NCBI RefSeq assembly: GCF_010868145.1
Contig: NZ_JAAGUY010000013.1
Coordinates: 1-64,000 of the forward strand
Length of the DNA: 64,000 nucleotides
Direction: 5' to 3'
From: Nocardia cyriacigeorgica
GTDB lineage: Bacteria; Actinomycetota; Actinomycetes; Mycobacteriales; Mycobacteriaceae
A model generated the notes under the pieces. The model had not been told where the DNA came from, did not search any database, and was given only the letters and a program-made list of their open reading frames with translations. The position numbers were made by a program, and so were the translations under genes. Below are positions 17,678 through 25,367 of the stretch, in pieces (within the stretch, counting starts at the first letter, position 1; every line of letters begins with the position of its first letter).

Positions 17678-18589
17678 ATGTTGAAGTCGTACAAACAGCT
17701 CAATCGCTGGTACGGCGCACTCGAGCCGGATACCGGCTCGGGTACCCGGGCACGCCCTGACGAGGAGAGCGCGCCGGTCGCCGACGAGGATGACGGCCCC
17801 GCGAGGTACCCCGATTACATTCACGACGACGAGGCGGTCGACCCTCCCGACCCGCCTGTGCGGCGCAGCGAATTCACCGGCGGCTGGTCGGATTGGGTGG
17901 CCGATCGTGCCCCGGGACCCGACGACGATTACACCCCGCGCGACGGTGATGTGGTCCGGTTCCCGTGGCCGGAGGACGAGCATCCGGAGATCGCCGAACC
18001 CGTCCGGCTCGGCACGACCCGCGAACTACGCGCCGCCGCGAAGCGGCCAGGGGTCGGGCGTGGGCGCACCCTCGCCGTGCTGATCGGGACGGTGTTGTTG
18101 TTGGCCGCCGCGGCGGCCGGTGTGCTGTATCTGCTCGGCGGCTCGGGCGATCGGCAGGCCGGCGAAGCGACCGCGGTGCAGTTCACCGCGGGCAGCTCCG
18201 ATTCCGCTGTAGGGACGGTCGATCGCTGTCCCACCGAACGCACCGACGAGGTCGTGCGCGGCGCGGAAGCAGGCGGCACCGGCTCCGGCCCCGATGCGAT
18301 CCTGCGGTTCCAGTACTCCTACTACGTCGACCGATCCGCAGTGCTGGCATGGGAAGTGGTGGCGCCAGGCGCGGCAGTCCCGCCGGTGTCGGTGATCCAG
18401 CGCGGGATCGACAGCGTCGCCGAGGGCACCACGCACTGCGTGCGCGTCGTGTCCCTGGAGCAGGGGCGCTACTCGGTCGAGGTGACCGAGTACCGGCCCG
18501 ATGGTCAACCGGCCACCTACAGCAAGCAGATGGTCACCACTCAGGTGATCGGCGGCCGCACCCTCATCACGGGTATCACGGCCGGATAG
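17678..18589 (+). CDS. Single-pass membrane protein of the T4SS-like cluster
   Basis: This encodes 303 residues. A hydrophilic acidic N-terminal region (1-125) is followed by a single transmembrane segment (about 130-152, LAVLIGTVLLLAAAAAGVLYLL) and an extracytoplasmic domain with two cysteines (CPTER and HCVRV) that could pair. The outer domain (FQYSYYVDRSAVLAWEVV) looks like the small NTF2/VirB8-like domains of other proteins in this cluster. ATG 17678 is used; TTG 17681 is next to it and better spaced from GGGGG. It is the first gene of the cluster proper, and I recognise no characterised homologue. Confidence 0.8.
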   Translation: MLKSYKQLNRWYGALEPDTGSGTRARPDEESAPVADEDDGPARYPDYIHDDEAVDPPDPPVRRSEFTGGWSDWVADRAPGPDDDYTPRDGDVVRFPWPEDEHPEIAEPVRLGTTRELRAAAKRPGVGRGRTLAVLIGTVLLLAAAAAGVLYLLGGSGDRQAGEATAVQFTAGSSDSAVGTVDRCPTERTDEVVRGAEAGGTGSGPDAILRFQYSYYVDRSAVLAWEVVAPGAAVPPVSVIQRGIDSVAEGTTHCVRVVSLEQGRYSVEVTEYRPDGQPATYSKQMVTTQVIGGRTLITGITAG

Positions 18590-18604
18590 AGGGAGAGCAG
18601 AGCG

Positions 18605-19480
18605 ATGGGAGACGACTGGAGCCGCTGGCTCGACGACGCGCCGGAGGGCGGCGCGCCGTCGGACCGTTCCGGGCGCACGAAGGCCCCGGTGGTGCGGTTG
18701 CGCGGTGAGCGCGGCTCCACGCAGGGCGGGCGAGCGGGGCACCGGCCGATCTTGGTGGTCGGCGGCTGCGGTGGCGCCGGAACCACCACCACGGCATTGG
18801 GACTGGCGGGCGAGCTCGCGCTGTCGGGCACCCACACCGTCGCGGTCGATGCCACTGCCGCGGGTAGCGATCTCGGCCTGCGCGGCGCCGACGAGCATCT
18901 GCATCCGGTGAGCCTGCAGTCGTGGTTGTACGGGCGCGGCGGCGACGAACCGGCGCCGTTGAAGGAATGCCTGTCGCGGTCGACATCCGGGTTCGGGTTG
19001 CTGTGGCGCGACGCGGCACCGCTGCGCAGGCGTGCGAGTTATCTCACGGTCGGGCGTGCGGTCGACGATGCCGGCTACACCGCGGTTTACGACGGTGGCC
19101 ACCCGATTGCCGGACGTCAGCTGCGACCGTTGCTCGACGACGCGGAAGTCGCTCTGGTGCTTGCCATTCCGGCCCGCACCGATGCGGCCAACCGGCTGCG
19201 GGTGACGCTGGAATGGCTCGATGACGAGTTCGGTGACGCCATCGACGGTCCAGGTAGCGGCATCGTCGGTGACACGACCATCGTCATCTCCCATCAGCAG
19301 CCCGGTGTCGACTCGCGGGTTGCCGACCATTTGCGTGAACACTTGTCCGGGTGGGTCCGCGACATCGTGGAGATCCCCTATGACGCGCATCTGGCGCGTG
19401 GCGAACTCGTCCGGCACATCACGCTGGACGAGCAGACGCGCAGAGCCTATGGGCGCTTGCTCTCCGGGGTGGCATCATGA
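18605..19480 (+). CDS. MinD/ParA-fold protein with degenerate P-loop
   Basis: This encodes 291 residues. After a 45-residue polar N-terminus comes a ParA/MinD/CpaE-like fold: P-loop region VVGGCGGAGTTTTAL (51-65), VAVDATAAGSDLGL for the switch I region, and YTAVYDGG in the Walker B position. The deviant Walker A of this family is KGGxGKT; here both lysine positions are replaced (C55 and T60), so ATP hydrolysis is doubtful. In Tad/Flp and conjugative systems such proteins place the machinery at a site in the cell. Its stop overlaps the next start by 4 nt. Confidence 0.8.
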   Translation: MGDDWSRWLDDAPEGGAPSDRSGRTKAPVVRLRGERGSTQGGRAGHRPILVVGGCGGAGTTTTALGLAGELALSGTHTVAVDATAAGSDLGLRGADEHLHPVSLQSWLYGRGGDEPAPLKECLSRSTSGFGLLWRDAAPLRRRASYLTVGRAVDDAGYTAVYDGGHPIAGRQLRPLLDDAEVALVLAIPARTDAANRLRVTLEWLDDEFGDAIDGPGSGIVGDTTIVISHQQPGVDSRVADHLREHLSGWVRDIVEIPYDAHLARGELVRHITLDEQTRRAYGRLLSGVAS

Positions 19481-20118
19481 CCGCCGCCATGAATCTTCGC
19501 CGCCGCAGGCCCGAACCCGCACCCGCCGGGGTGATCGCCCCGCCGGAGTCCCGGCGCGCCCCCATCTGGGACCGCCCGGTGCCCGGTGCCGGGCGTGCGC
19601 CGCTGGTGTGGATGCTCGGCGTGCACGGCGGCGCCGGAGCCAGTAGCCTCGCGCACGTGCTTGCGCCCGCGGCGGATTCGGGCCGCCGCTGGCCCGGCGT
19701 CTTCGACCGCGAATCGCCCTTCGTCGTCCTCGTTGCCAGGGAGACCATTGCCGGTCTGACCCGCGCGCACGACCTGCTGCGCCAGCATCACGCCGGGTTC
19801 GCCGGACCGTCGGAGGTGCTCGGTCTGGTGACAGTGGCGGCGCGTCCGGGCCGGATGCCCGCCGAGATCCGCCGCTACCGCGAGGTCGTCGGATCGCTGG
19901 CCGGCCGGTTGTGGCAGGTGCCGTGGTACGAGGAATGGACTCTCGTCGAACCGGAGAAGCTTCCGGTCTGGGCACCGGGGGTGGAGCCACCGCTGAAGAA
20001 GCGCAGGATCGATCCGCTCGACGAAGTTCCCCTCGAGCTGCGCGATCTCGGTGCCGAGATCGTCGCGGCGGCACGAGAGAGCATCGCGGACGAGGCGAAC
20101 GAGGAGGGGTCGCTATGA
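19477..20118 (+). CDS. Second degenerate ParA-like protein (DUF6668-type)
   Basis: This encodes 213 residues. The segment MLGVHGGAGASSLA (47-59) is a remnant P-loop in which both lysines are lost (H50 and A55). The rest resembles the compact DUF6668 proteins that accompany actinobacterial T4SS-like clusters; this assignment is from memory of the family. WQVPWYEEW and a conserved C-terminal helix (LRDLGAEIVAAARESI) follow. It is coupled by ATGA overlap to the preceding ParA-like gene, so the two may form a heteromer. No function is known to me. Confidence 0.75.
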   Translation: MTAAMNLRRRRPEPAPAGVIAPPESRRAPIWDRPVPGAGRAPLVWMLGVHGGAGASSLAHVLAPAADSGRRWPGVFDRESPFVVLVARETIAGLTRAHDLLRQHHAGFAGPSEVLGLVTVAARPGRMPAEIRRYREVVGSLAGRLWQVPWYEEWTLVEPEKLPVWAPGVEPPLKKRRIDPLDEVPLELRDLGAEIVAAARESIADEANEEGSL

Positions 20119-20156
20119 GTACGCCTGTCACCACACACCCGCCGGGGCACCGATGA
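20115..20156 (+). CDS. Tiny ORF in ATGA overlap chain (13 aa)
   Basis: ATG overlaps the preceding stop as ATGA. It encodes MSTPVTTHPPGHR, then its stop again overlaps a start. It may only pass ribosomes along (coupling) rather than make a functional peptide. Confidence 0.3.
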   Translation: MSTPVTTHPPGHR

Positions 20157-20218
20157 GCGAACTGTCTGCGATGCCGTCGATATCCAACCCTCCACCCATC
20201 GAGAAAGGCACCCGATGA
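20153..20218 (+). CDS. Tiny ORF in ATGA overlap chain (21 aa)
   Basis: ATG overlaps the stop of the 13-codon frame, and its own TGA overlaps the ATG of the pilin-like gene at 20215. It encodes MSELSAMPSISNPPPIEKGTR. An AGAAAGG just before 20215 serves the next gene. A coupling role is more likely than a peptide product. Confidence 0.3.
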   Translation: MSELSAMPSISNPPPIEKGTR

Positions 20219-20511
20219 GCACGATCCTCCTCGCCGTGCAGGACACATACGGCACCGTTCTCGCCCAGGTGGGCAATCCGACACCAGAGGCGCCTCCCGG
20301 GTCGGAGAAGATCCTGCAGCTGGTGCGCTATCTCACCTGGTTCGTGCTCCTGTCGGGTATCTGCGGCATCACCTACGCCGGCGGTAAGTTCGCCTGGGAG
20401 AAGTGGACCGGTGGCGGCCTCGAATCGCCGAAGATGGTCGCGGGAGCCATGATCGGTGGTGTTGTCGCCACCAGCGCGGGCACCATCATGAACGCCGTCA
20501 TCGGTACGTGA
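20215..20511 (+). CDS. VirB2-like pilin candidate 1
   Basis: This encodes 98 residues with two hydrophobic helices (about 36-58, LVRYLTWFVLLSGICGITYA; and about 72-96, MVAGAMIGGVVATSAGTIM) joined by a short basic/polar loop. Size and topology match VirB2/TrbC pilins of type IV secretion. The first 30 residues may be a leader. It is paralogous to the next gene: both have L-x-W-F-V-L in helix 1 and an A-T/S-A-G/S-x-I pattern in helix 2. Shine-Dalgarno AGAAAGG precedes the ATG. Confidence 0.7.
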   Translation: MSTILLAVQDTYGTVLAQVGNPTPEAPPGSEKILQLVRYLTWFVLLSGICGITYAGGKFAWEKWTGGGLESPKMVAGAMIGGVVATSAGTIMNAVIGT

Positions 20512-20519
20512 GGTCGACG

Positions 20520-20789
20520 ATGTCCAGTGTGCGGGCCATGGAAATGCTGGCCTACAAACAGATGCCGGCCGAGGTCGTCGAGCCGATCATGCAGTTGCTC
20601 AACTGGCTGCTGTGGTTCGTGCTGATCGGATGCCTGGCCTGGATGATCGTCTCGGCGGGCAAGCTGTGGATCGCATTCCGCGGCGATCTGGCGATGAACG
20701 ACTCCTCGCACGGTGTACTCATGAGCCTGCTCGGCGCGGGGGTGGCCAGCACGGCCTCCGGCATCGCGCTGGCGTTTCTGCCTGCATGA
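20520..20789 (+). CDS. VirB2-like pilin candidate 2
   Basis: This encodes 89 residues from ATG 20520, 8 nt after the previous gene. The two-helix topology is the same: NWLLWFVLIGCLAWMIVSAG (about 29-48) and VLMSLLGAGVASTASGIALAF (about 66-86). The tandem pair suggests two major subunits, or a pilin and an assembly partner. Its stop overlaps the next start by 4 nt. Confidence 0.7.
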   Translation: MSSVRAMEMLAYKQMPAEVVEPIMQLLNWLLWFVLIGCLAWMIVSAGKLWIAFRGDLAMNDSSHGVLMSLLGAGVASTASGIALAFLPA

Positions 20790-21472
20790 GTCGACGGCAT
20801 CGAACAGAGAATCACCAGTCGATGAACTCCACAGTGTGTGCGTCCGGGTGCAGGCAGGCGCGATGGCGCGGCGTACGCGGCCCGGTAGCGGGTGCGTTCG
20901 CCGCGACACTGCTCCTCGCCGCGGCCGGCTGCGGTGGCGGGCAGTCGGGCACTGATCTGTCCGCCGCACCGTCCAATGTCCGGTGGGAGCCGTTCCAGGG
21001 TGTCGACCTGCCGCGCACCGACCAAGGGCCGAAGCGGGAATCCGGTGGCGCCGCCACGGGTTTCGACCGCTCCCCGCCCGGTGCCGCCATCGCCGCGATC
21101 ACCCACACCGTCCGGCTGTCGGTGGCCACCGACAGCCAATGGCCGACAGTGGTCGCCGCGGAAGTCGTACCCGGTCCGGCCAGGGACGAGTGGGTGGTGA
21201 GCCGGGTGCAGCTCTCCATCACCGGGCCCGCGGCACCGGAGTACGCCCCCCGGCTGCTCGGCTACAAGATCACCGGATACACCGATGAACGTTCCACCGT
21301 GGACGTCTACACCGAGTATTCGGACAGTTCGAAGGCGGTGAACCACACCGTTGTCGAATGGTTCGACGAGGACTGGAGGTTACGTCTGCCCGACCCGGAC
21401 TCGACCGAACGTCCGGTCGATGCCATCGACGAATTACCAAGCGACATAGTGATATTGGAGGCACCGCAGTGA
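20786..21472 (+). CDS. Putative lipoprotein of the T4SS-like cluster
   Basis: This encodes 228 residues from ATG 20786 (coupled by ATGA); ATG 20822 would give a more usual signal length. A lipoprotein signal is present: basic n-region, hydrophobic core FAATLLLAAAGC, with the lipidated cysteine just before GGG. The exported domain contains AAITHTVRLSVATDS and ends in HTVVEWFDEDWRLRLP, resembling the domain of the next gene. It is probably a periplasmic or wall-facing scaffold of the secretion channel. Confidence 0.75.
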   Translation: MSRRHRTENHQSMNSTVCASGCRQARWRGVRGPVAGAFAATLLLAAAGCGGGQSGTDLSAAPSNVRWEPFQGVDLPRTDQGPKRESGGAATGFDRSPPGAAIAAITHTVRLSVATDSQWPTVVAAEVVPGPARDEWVVSRVQLSITGPAAPEYAPRLLGYKITGYTDERSTVDVYTEYSDSSKAVNHTVVEWFDEDWRLRLPDPDSTERPVDAIDELPSDIVILEAPQ

Positions 21473-22287
21473 GCGAGAAGAAGGAGTCCTACGCGCGCGA
21501 TCGCGTCTCCTTCGGCCTCGTCGCGTCCGCCGCGGTGCTCACGCTCATCGTGATCGTCGGTGTCTTCGTCTATGTCGGAAGCGATGACGCGCCCGACGAG
21601 CAGGGCAGCGTGTCAGTCGTCGACGGGCCGGGGGCCGAGGGCTTCGCCGAACCCGATGCCGATATCTTCGGGCGCCGTGTTGACGTGCCGAACAATCCTG
21701 CGGGACAGCCACTTCCGCAGGACCCGGAGCTGCAGGCGACTCCGTCGGATCCGGACTGGCTGACGGCGGCACCCGCTGGGACCACCCAGCCGCGCGGCTG
21801 GCAGCGGGTGTACGGCGCATCGGTGCCCTTCTCCACCTCCGACGGTCCGACCCGCATCGAAGATGGCCTGGCCGTGGGGTATTCGCATACACCGCAGGGC
21901 GCGGCGCTGGCGGCGGCGCAGATCACCTATCGGCTCAACGCGCGTCCGGCGGACCGGGATCTGTACGTCCGGCAGGTCCGGGTCTCCGCACAGCAGATCG
22001 CCGCCTACGATCGCGCGCTGGAGGCAGATCGGCTACCGGAACAGCAGCCGGAGGATGTGACTCAGTACTTCGTCGCCCCGGACGCGTTCAAGGTCGATGA
22101 CTACGCCGACGATATGGCCATCGTGCGCCTGGCTACGCGCGCCCAGGTGGTTGATGGCAAACAGTTGTGGGTGGCCATGCGGATGATCATGGTGTGGGAC
22201 GCCGGTGATTGGCGGCTCAAACCGACCACCTCGCAGAACCCGCCCGCGGAATACATCGAATCGCTGCAGGGGTGGACGGCATGGTGA
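21469..22287 (+). CDS. Anchored extracytoplasmic protein, VirB8/NTF2-like
   Basis: This encodes 272 residues from GTG 21469, which overlaps the previous stop; GGAG lies 8 nt upstream. One N-terminal transmembrane helix (about 14-35, FGLVASAAVLTLIVIVGVFV) is followed by a linker rich in P, D and A and a C-terminal domain. That domain contains GYSHTPQGAALAAAQITYRL and ends in MVWDAGDWRLKP, the same layout as the lipoprotein upstream. VirB8-type scaffold function is inferred from topology and context only. Confidence 0.75.
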   Translation: MSEKKESYARDRVSFGLVASAAVLTLIVIVGVFVYVGSDDAPDEQGSVSVVDGPGAEGFAEPDADIFGRRVDVPNNPAGQPLPQDPELQATPSDPDWLTAAPAGTTQPRGWQRVYGASVPFSTSDGPTRIEDGLAVGYSHTPQGAALAAAQITYRLNARPADRDLYVRQVRVSAQQIAAYDRALEADRLPEQQPEDVTQYFVAPDAFKVDDYADDMAIVRLATRAQVVDGKQLWVAMRMIMVWDAGDWRLKPTTSQNPPAEYIESLQGWTAW

Positions 22288-22400
22288 CCGCAACGGACAC
22301 ACGGACTACTGAGACGGCCGCACGACGATGGGAAGCTCACGAGGGTGACAGGCGAACAGCTGGACCGGACCGATTCCCCGCACGACAACGAGGGGTTGAC

Positions 22401-23873
22401 ATGGTGAGGCGAATTGTCACGATCTTCGCGGTCATCTTCACGGTGATGATCGCGACGCCGACGGTGGCCTATGGCCAGACGTACGGCTTCGACGAGGCGT
22501 GCAACGAAATCCACGACACCCTCGACAATGTCGGTATTCCCGGCGTATCGCTCGGTGATGCCGCCTCGGCGGTGTGCAAGGCGGGCAATGCCGCCTCCCA
22601 TCCGGACCAGGCCGCCACGGCGGTCAAGGACAAGGCCTGGGACTCGACCTTCGGCAAGGTCGTCGATTCCCTGATGAACGGTCTCGGTGAGGCGATCATC
22701 CTCGCGCTGACCTTCTGGATGAAGGTGCCCAACGAAGCGGTCAGCGATTCCGGTTCGCTGTTCACCAAGATCAACGACTACACCTATCAGGTGCAGATCC
22801 TGTTACTCATCGCCTCGGTGATGATCTCGGGGCTCAGATTGGCAGAAGCCAGACGCGGGGCCGTGATGAACGAGGCGGCCGAATCGTTTCGCATGTTCGC
22901 GCGCGTGGTGTTCAGTTCATGGATGCTCGGTGCGGTGATCGTGGCTGGAACCATCGCCTCGGACCGCTTCGCCGAATGGATCATCACCGACTCCACCAAT
23001 GGCAATGCCAAGAACCTGGCCGAGTTGATGGTGAAAACCAGTAAGCTCCAAGCCTTTTCGCCCGGTCTTGTGCTGATCATCGCGATCGTTGGATTGCTCG
23101 GCGCGTTGGCGCAGATCGTGCTCGCCATCGTCCGGCAGGGCTTGCTGGTGATCGCGGCCGGTGTGCTGCCGCTCGCGGCCGCTGCCTCGGGAATGAGTAC
23201 CGGCAAGCAGTCCTATCAGAAGCTGGTTGGCTGGATCATCGCCTTCATGTTGTGGAAACCCGTCGCCGCGATCGTGTACATGATCGCCTTCACCACGGCG
23301 GGTCACGTCGACGAGCTGACCAGCACCTCCGGGCTGCCCGATGCCGAACAGGCGCAGCGCATGCTGGTGTCGATCGTGCTGTTGTGCAGCGTGGCGTTCG
23401 TGCTGCCCGCACTGATGCGCCTGGTGACGCCTGCCGTCGCGATCGTCGGTAGCGGTGGTTCCGGTCTGACGGCAACCGGCGGCACGCTGCTGGCGGCGGC
23501 GGGCATCGGAGCCCTGGCGGGCACCAAGGCTGTCGGCGTCAAGAGCACCGCGACGCCGGGGTCGGCAGGCTTCGTCAGCGGGGCGGGCAGCCCGCCGCCG
23601 GGCGGAGGAGGCGGACGCGGCGGTGGTGCGCCACGTCCCACTCCGCCGCCACGCGGTGGTGGCGGCGGCGCGGGCGAACCACCACGAGCCTCCGGCGGGC
23701 CCGGGGGTGCGGCCGGGGTACCGTCCGGTGCGGCTGCCGCGGCAGGTCGGATCGGGGCGGCACGAGCCGCGACGGCCGGTATGAGCCGCGCAGATCAAGC
23801 CATGGGTGATGTCGCGGGTGACCGCTGGGCCAACCGCGCACCCGACCTCGGGAGGAGCACCATTCCGCGATGA
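22401..23873 (+). CDS. Polytopic membrane protein, VirB6/TrbL-like
   Basis: This encodes 490 residues from ATG 22401, chosen because GAGGGG lies 6 nt upstream and the protein then starts with a proper signal peptide (MVRRIVTIFAVIFTVMIATP). Six or more hydrophobic helices span about 95-350. The tail from about 395 is glycine/proline-rich low complexity. Topology and position match the TrbL/VirB6 inner-membrane channel component. The frame is open upstream to 22281, which would couple it to the previous gene but spoil the signal. It overlaps the next gene by 4 nt. Confidence 0.8.
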   Translation: MVRRIVTIFAVIFTVMIATPTVAYGQTYGFDEACNEIHDTLDNVGIPGVSLGDAASAVCKAGNAASHPDQAATAVKDKAWDSTFGKVVDSLMNGLGEAIILALTFWMKVPNEAVSDSGSLFTKINDYTYQVQILLLIASVMISGLRLAEARRGAVMNEAAESFRMFARVVFSSWMLGAVIVAGTIASDRFAEWIITDSTNGNAKNLAELMVKTSKLQAFSPGLVLIIAIVGLLGALAQIVLAIVRQGLLVIAAGVLPLAAAASGMSTGKQSYQKLVGWIIAFMLWKPVAAIVYMIAFTTAGHVDELTSTSGLPDAEQAQRMLVSIVLLCSVAFVLPALMRLVTPAVAIVGSGGSGLTATGGTLLAAAGIGALAGTKAVGVKSTATPGSAGFVSGAGSPPPGGGGGRGGGAPRPTPPPRGGGGGAGEPPRASGGPGGAAGVPSGAAAAAGRIGAARAATAGMSRADQAMGDVAGDRWANRAPDLGRSTIPR

Positions 23874-25360
23874 CGAGCACTGACACCTACGAGCGCCGTT
23901 CCTACGGCCTGTGGCAGAAACCGCGCAGCGCAGGCCTTTTCGGCCTGCGCTGGGAAGAGACCGTGCTCGGTTTCGTCGTCGTGATCACCGCACTGATCAC
24001 CGCGATGGTCGGCGGTTTCCAGTGGGGTCTGATCGTGGGTGGCGTCGGCATCGCGGTGATGGTTCCACTGGTGTGGCGGACGGGGGGCCGCTCCGGCTAC
24101 GAGACGGGATTGATGATGTTCAACTGGATGCGTTCGCGCAGTCGCGGCGAGCACGTGTATCGCGGTGGCAGGTTCTCCCGGATTCCCGGCGGGGTCACCC
24201 GGCTGCCAGGACTGCTGGCTCCGTCGAAGTTGTACGAGGGCATCGACGCGGGTGGGTACAGCTTCGGCATGATCCACCTGCCGCAGTTCGCCCAGTACAC
24301 GGTGGTGTTGCGGGCCTGGCCGCAAGGCCATGAGGCGGTCGATCAGCCGGTGATCGATCGCTGGGTGTCGGCCTGGGGCACCTTCCTCGCCTCGGTGGGC
24401 CAGACCAGCGACATCGTCGCTGTCGTGCCCGTCATCGATACCGTGCCCGAAACCGGAAACCGGCTGCTCACCGAGGTTTCCACGATCACGCGGCCGGAGG
24501 CCCCCGAGCTGGCCCAGCAGGTGATGTACGAGCTGGCCACCGAATTGCCGCAGGAGCGGGTGCAGCTGCTGCCGCGCGTGGCGATCACCTTCAAGGCCAC
24601 CACGGCCGAACGGCGCAAGAACCCGGCCGAGGAAGCGGTGGAGATCGGGCGCAGGCTACCCGGTATCTGCGCCGCGCTCGCCGAGGCGGGGGTGCGGGCC
24701 CAGCCCATGGCGGCCGATGAGGTGATCTCGTTCATCCGGCGCAGCTACGATCCTGCCGCCCAGGCCGACCTCGAGGTCGCCGCCGGTGACCCCGACGGCC
24801 ACGGGCTGGATTGGGCCGATGCGGGCCCGATCTCGCATGACGAGAAATGGGATCACTTCGTGCACGACGGTGGCCGTTCGGTCACCTGGGAGATGGACGC
24901 GGCACCGGAGGGCGCTGTCGACGAACGGGTATTGCAGCGGCTGCTTGCGCCGAATCCCGAAGTGCCGCGCAAGCGTATCGCCATCGTGTACCGTCCGCAT
25001 TCAGCCGCCGACGCCGCCGAGATCGTCGATGACGACTTCAAGAACGCGCTGGTGGCCCAGCAGAGCGAACGCGGAGTCGTCTCCGCGTCGGCGACATTGC
25101 GGGTCGGCGCCACCCAGCAGGCCCGTGAGGAGCAGGCGCGTGGCCACGGCGTGACCCGCTTCGGGGCGCTGGTGACCATCACCGAGCCCCTACGCGGCGA
25201 TCTGCCGCGGATCGAAGCGATCACCCGTGACCTGTCCACACAGGCGCGGTTGAAGATCCGGCGGTGCTACCGCTATCAGGCGGCGGCCTTCGCGGCCTCA
25301 CTCGGCTGCGGAGTGATCCTGCCCGAACACGCGACGATTCCGAAAGCACTTGCGGGGTGA
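23870..25360 (+). CDS. SCO6880-family protein (VirB3 plus VirB4 N-domain-like)
   Basis: This encodes 496 residues. An N-terminal pair of helices (about 30-68, LGFVVVITALITAMVGG and GLIVGGVGIAVMVPLVW) is followed by a large soluble domain with no P-loop. This is the arrangement of the actinobacterial SCO6880 family, which combines a PrgI/VirB3-like membrane part with the N-terminal domain of VirB4. Repeated motifs such as RVAITFKATTAERRK and ARLKIRRCYRYQ are conserved in the family as I recall it. It directly precedes the ATPase gene, so the two products probably form one split VirB3-VirB4 unit. Confidence 0.85.
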   Translation: MTSTDTYERRSYGLWQKPRSAGLFGLRWEETVLGFVVVITALITAMVGGFQWGLIVGGVGIAVMVPLVWRTGGRSGYETGLMMFNWMRSRSRGEHVYRGGRFSRIPGGVTRLPGLLAPSKLYEGIDAGGYSFGMIHLPQFAQYTVVLRAWPQGHEAVDQPVIDRWVSAWGTFLASVGQTSDIVAVVPVIDTVPETGNRLLTEVSTITRPEAPELAQQVMYELATELPQERVQLLPRVAITFKATTAERRKNPAEEAVEIGRRLPGICAALAEAGVRAQPMAADEVISFIRRSYDPAAQADLEVAAGDPDGHGLDWADAGPISHDEKWDHFVHDGGRSVTWEMDAAPEGAVDERVLQRLLAPNPEVPRKRIAIVYRPHSAADAAEIVDDDFKNALVAQQSERGVVSASATLRVGATQQAREEQARGHGVTRFGALVTITEPLRGDLPRIEAITRDLSTQARLKIRRCYRYQAAAFAASLGCGVILPEHATIPKALAG

Positions 25361-25367
25361 GCGATTG

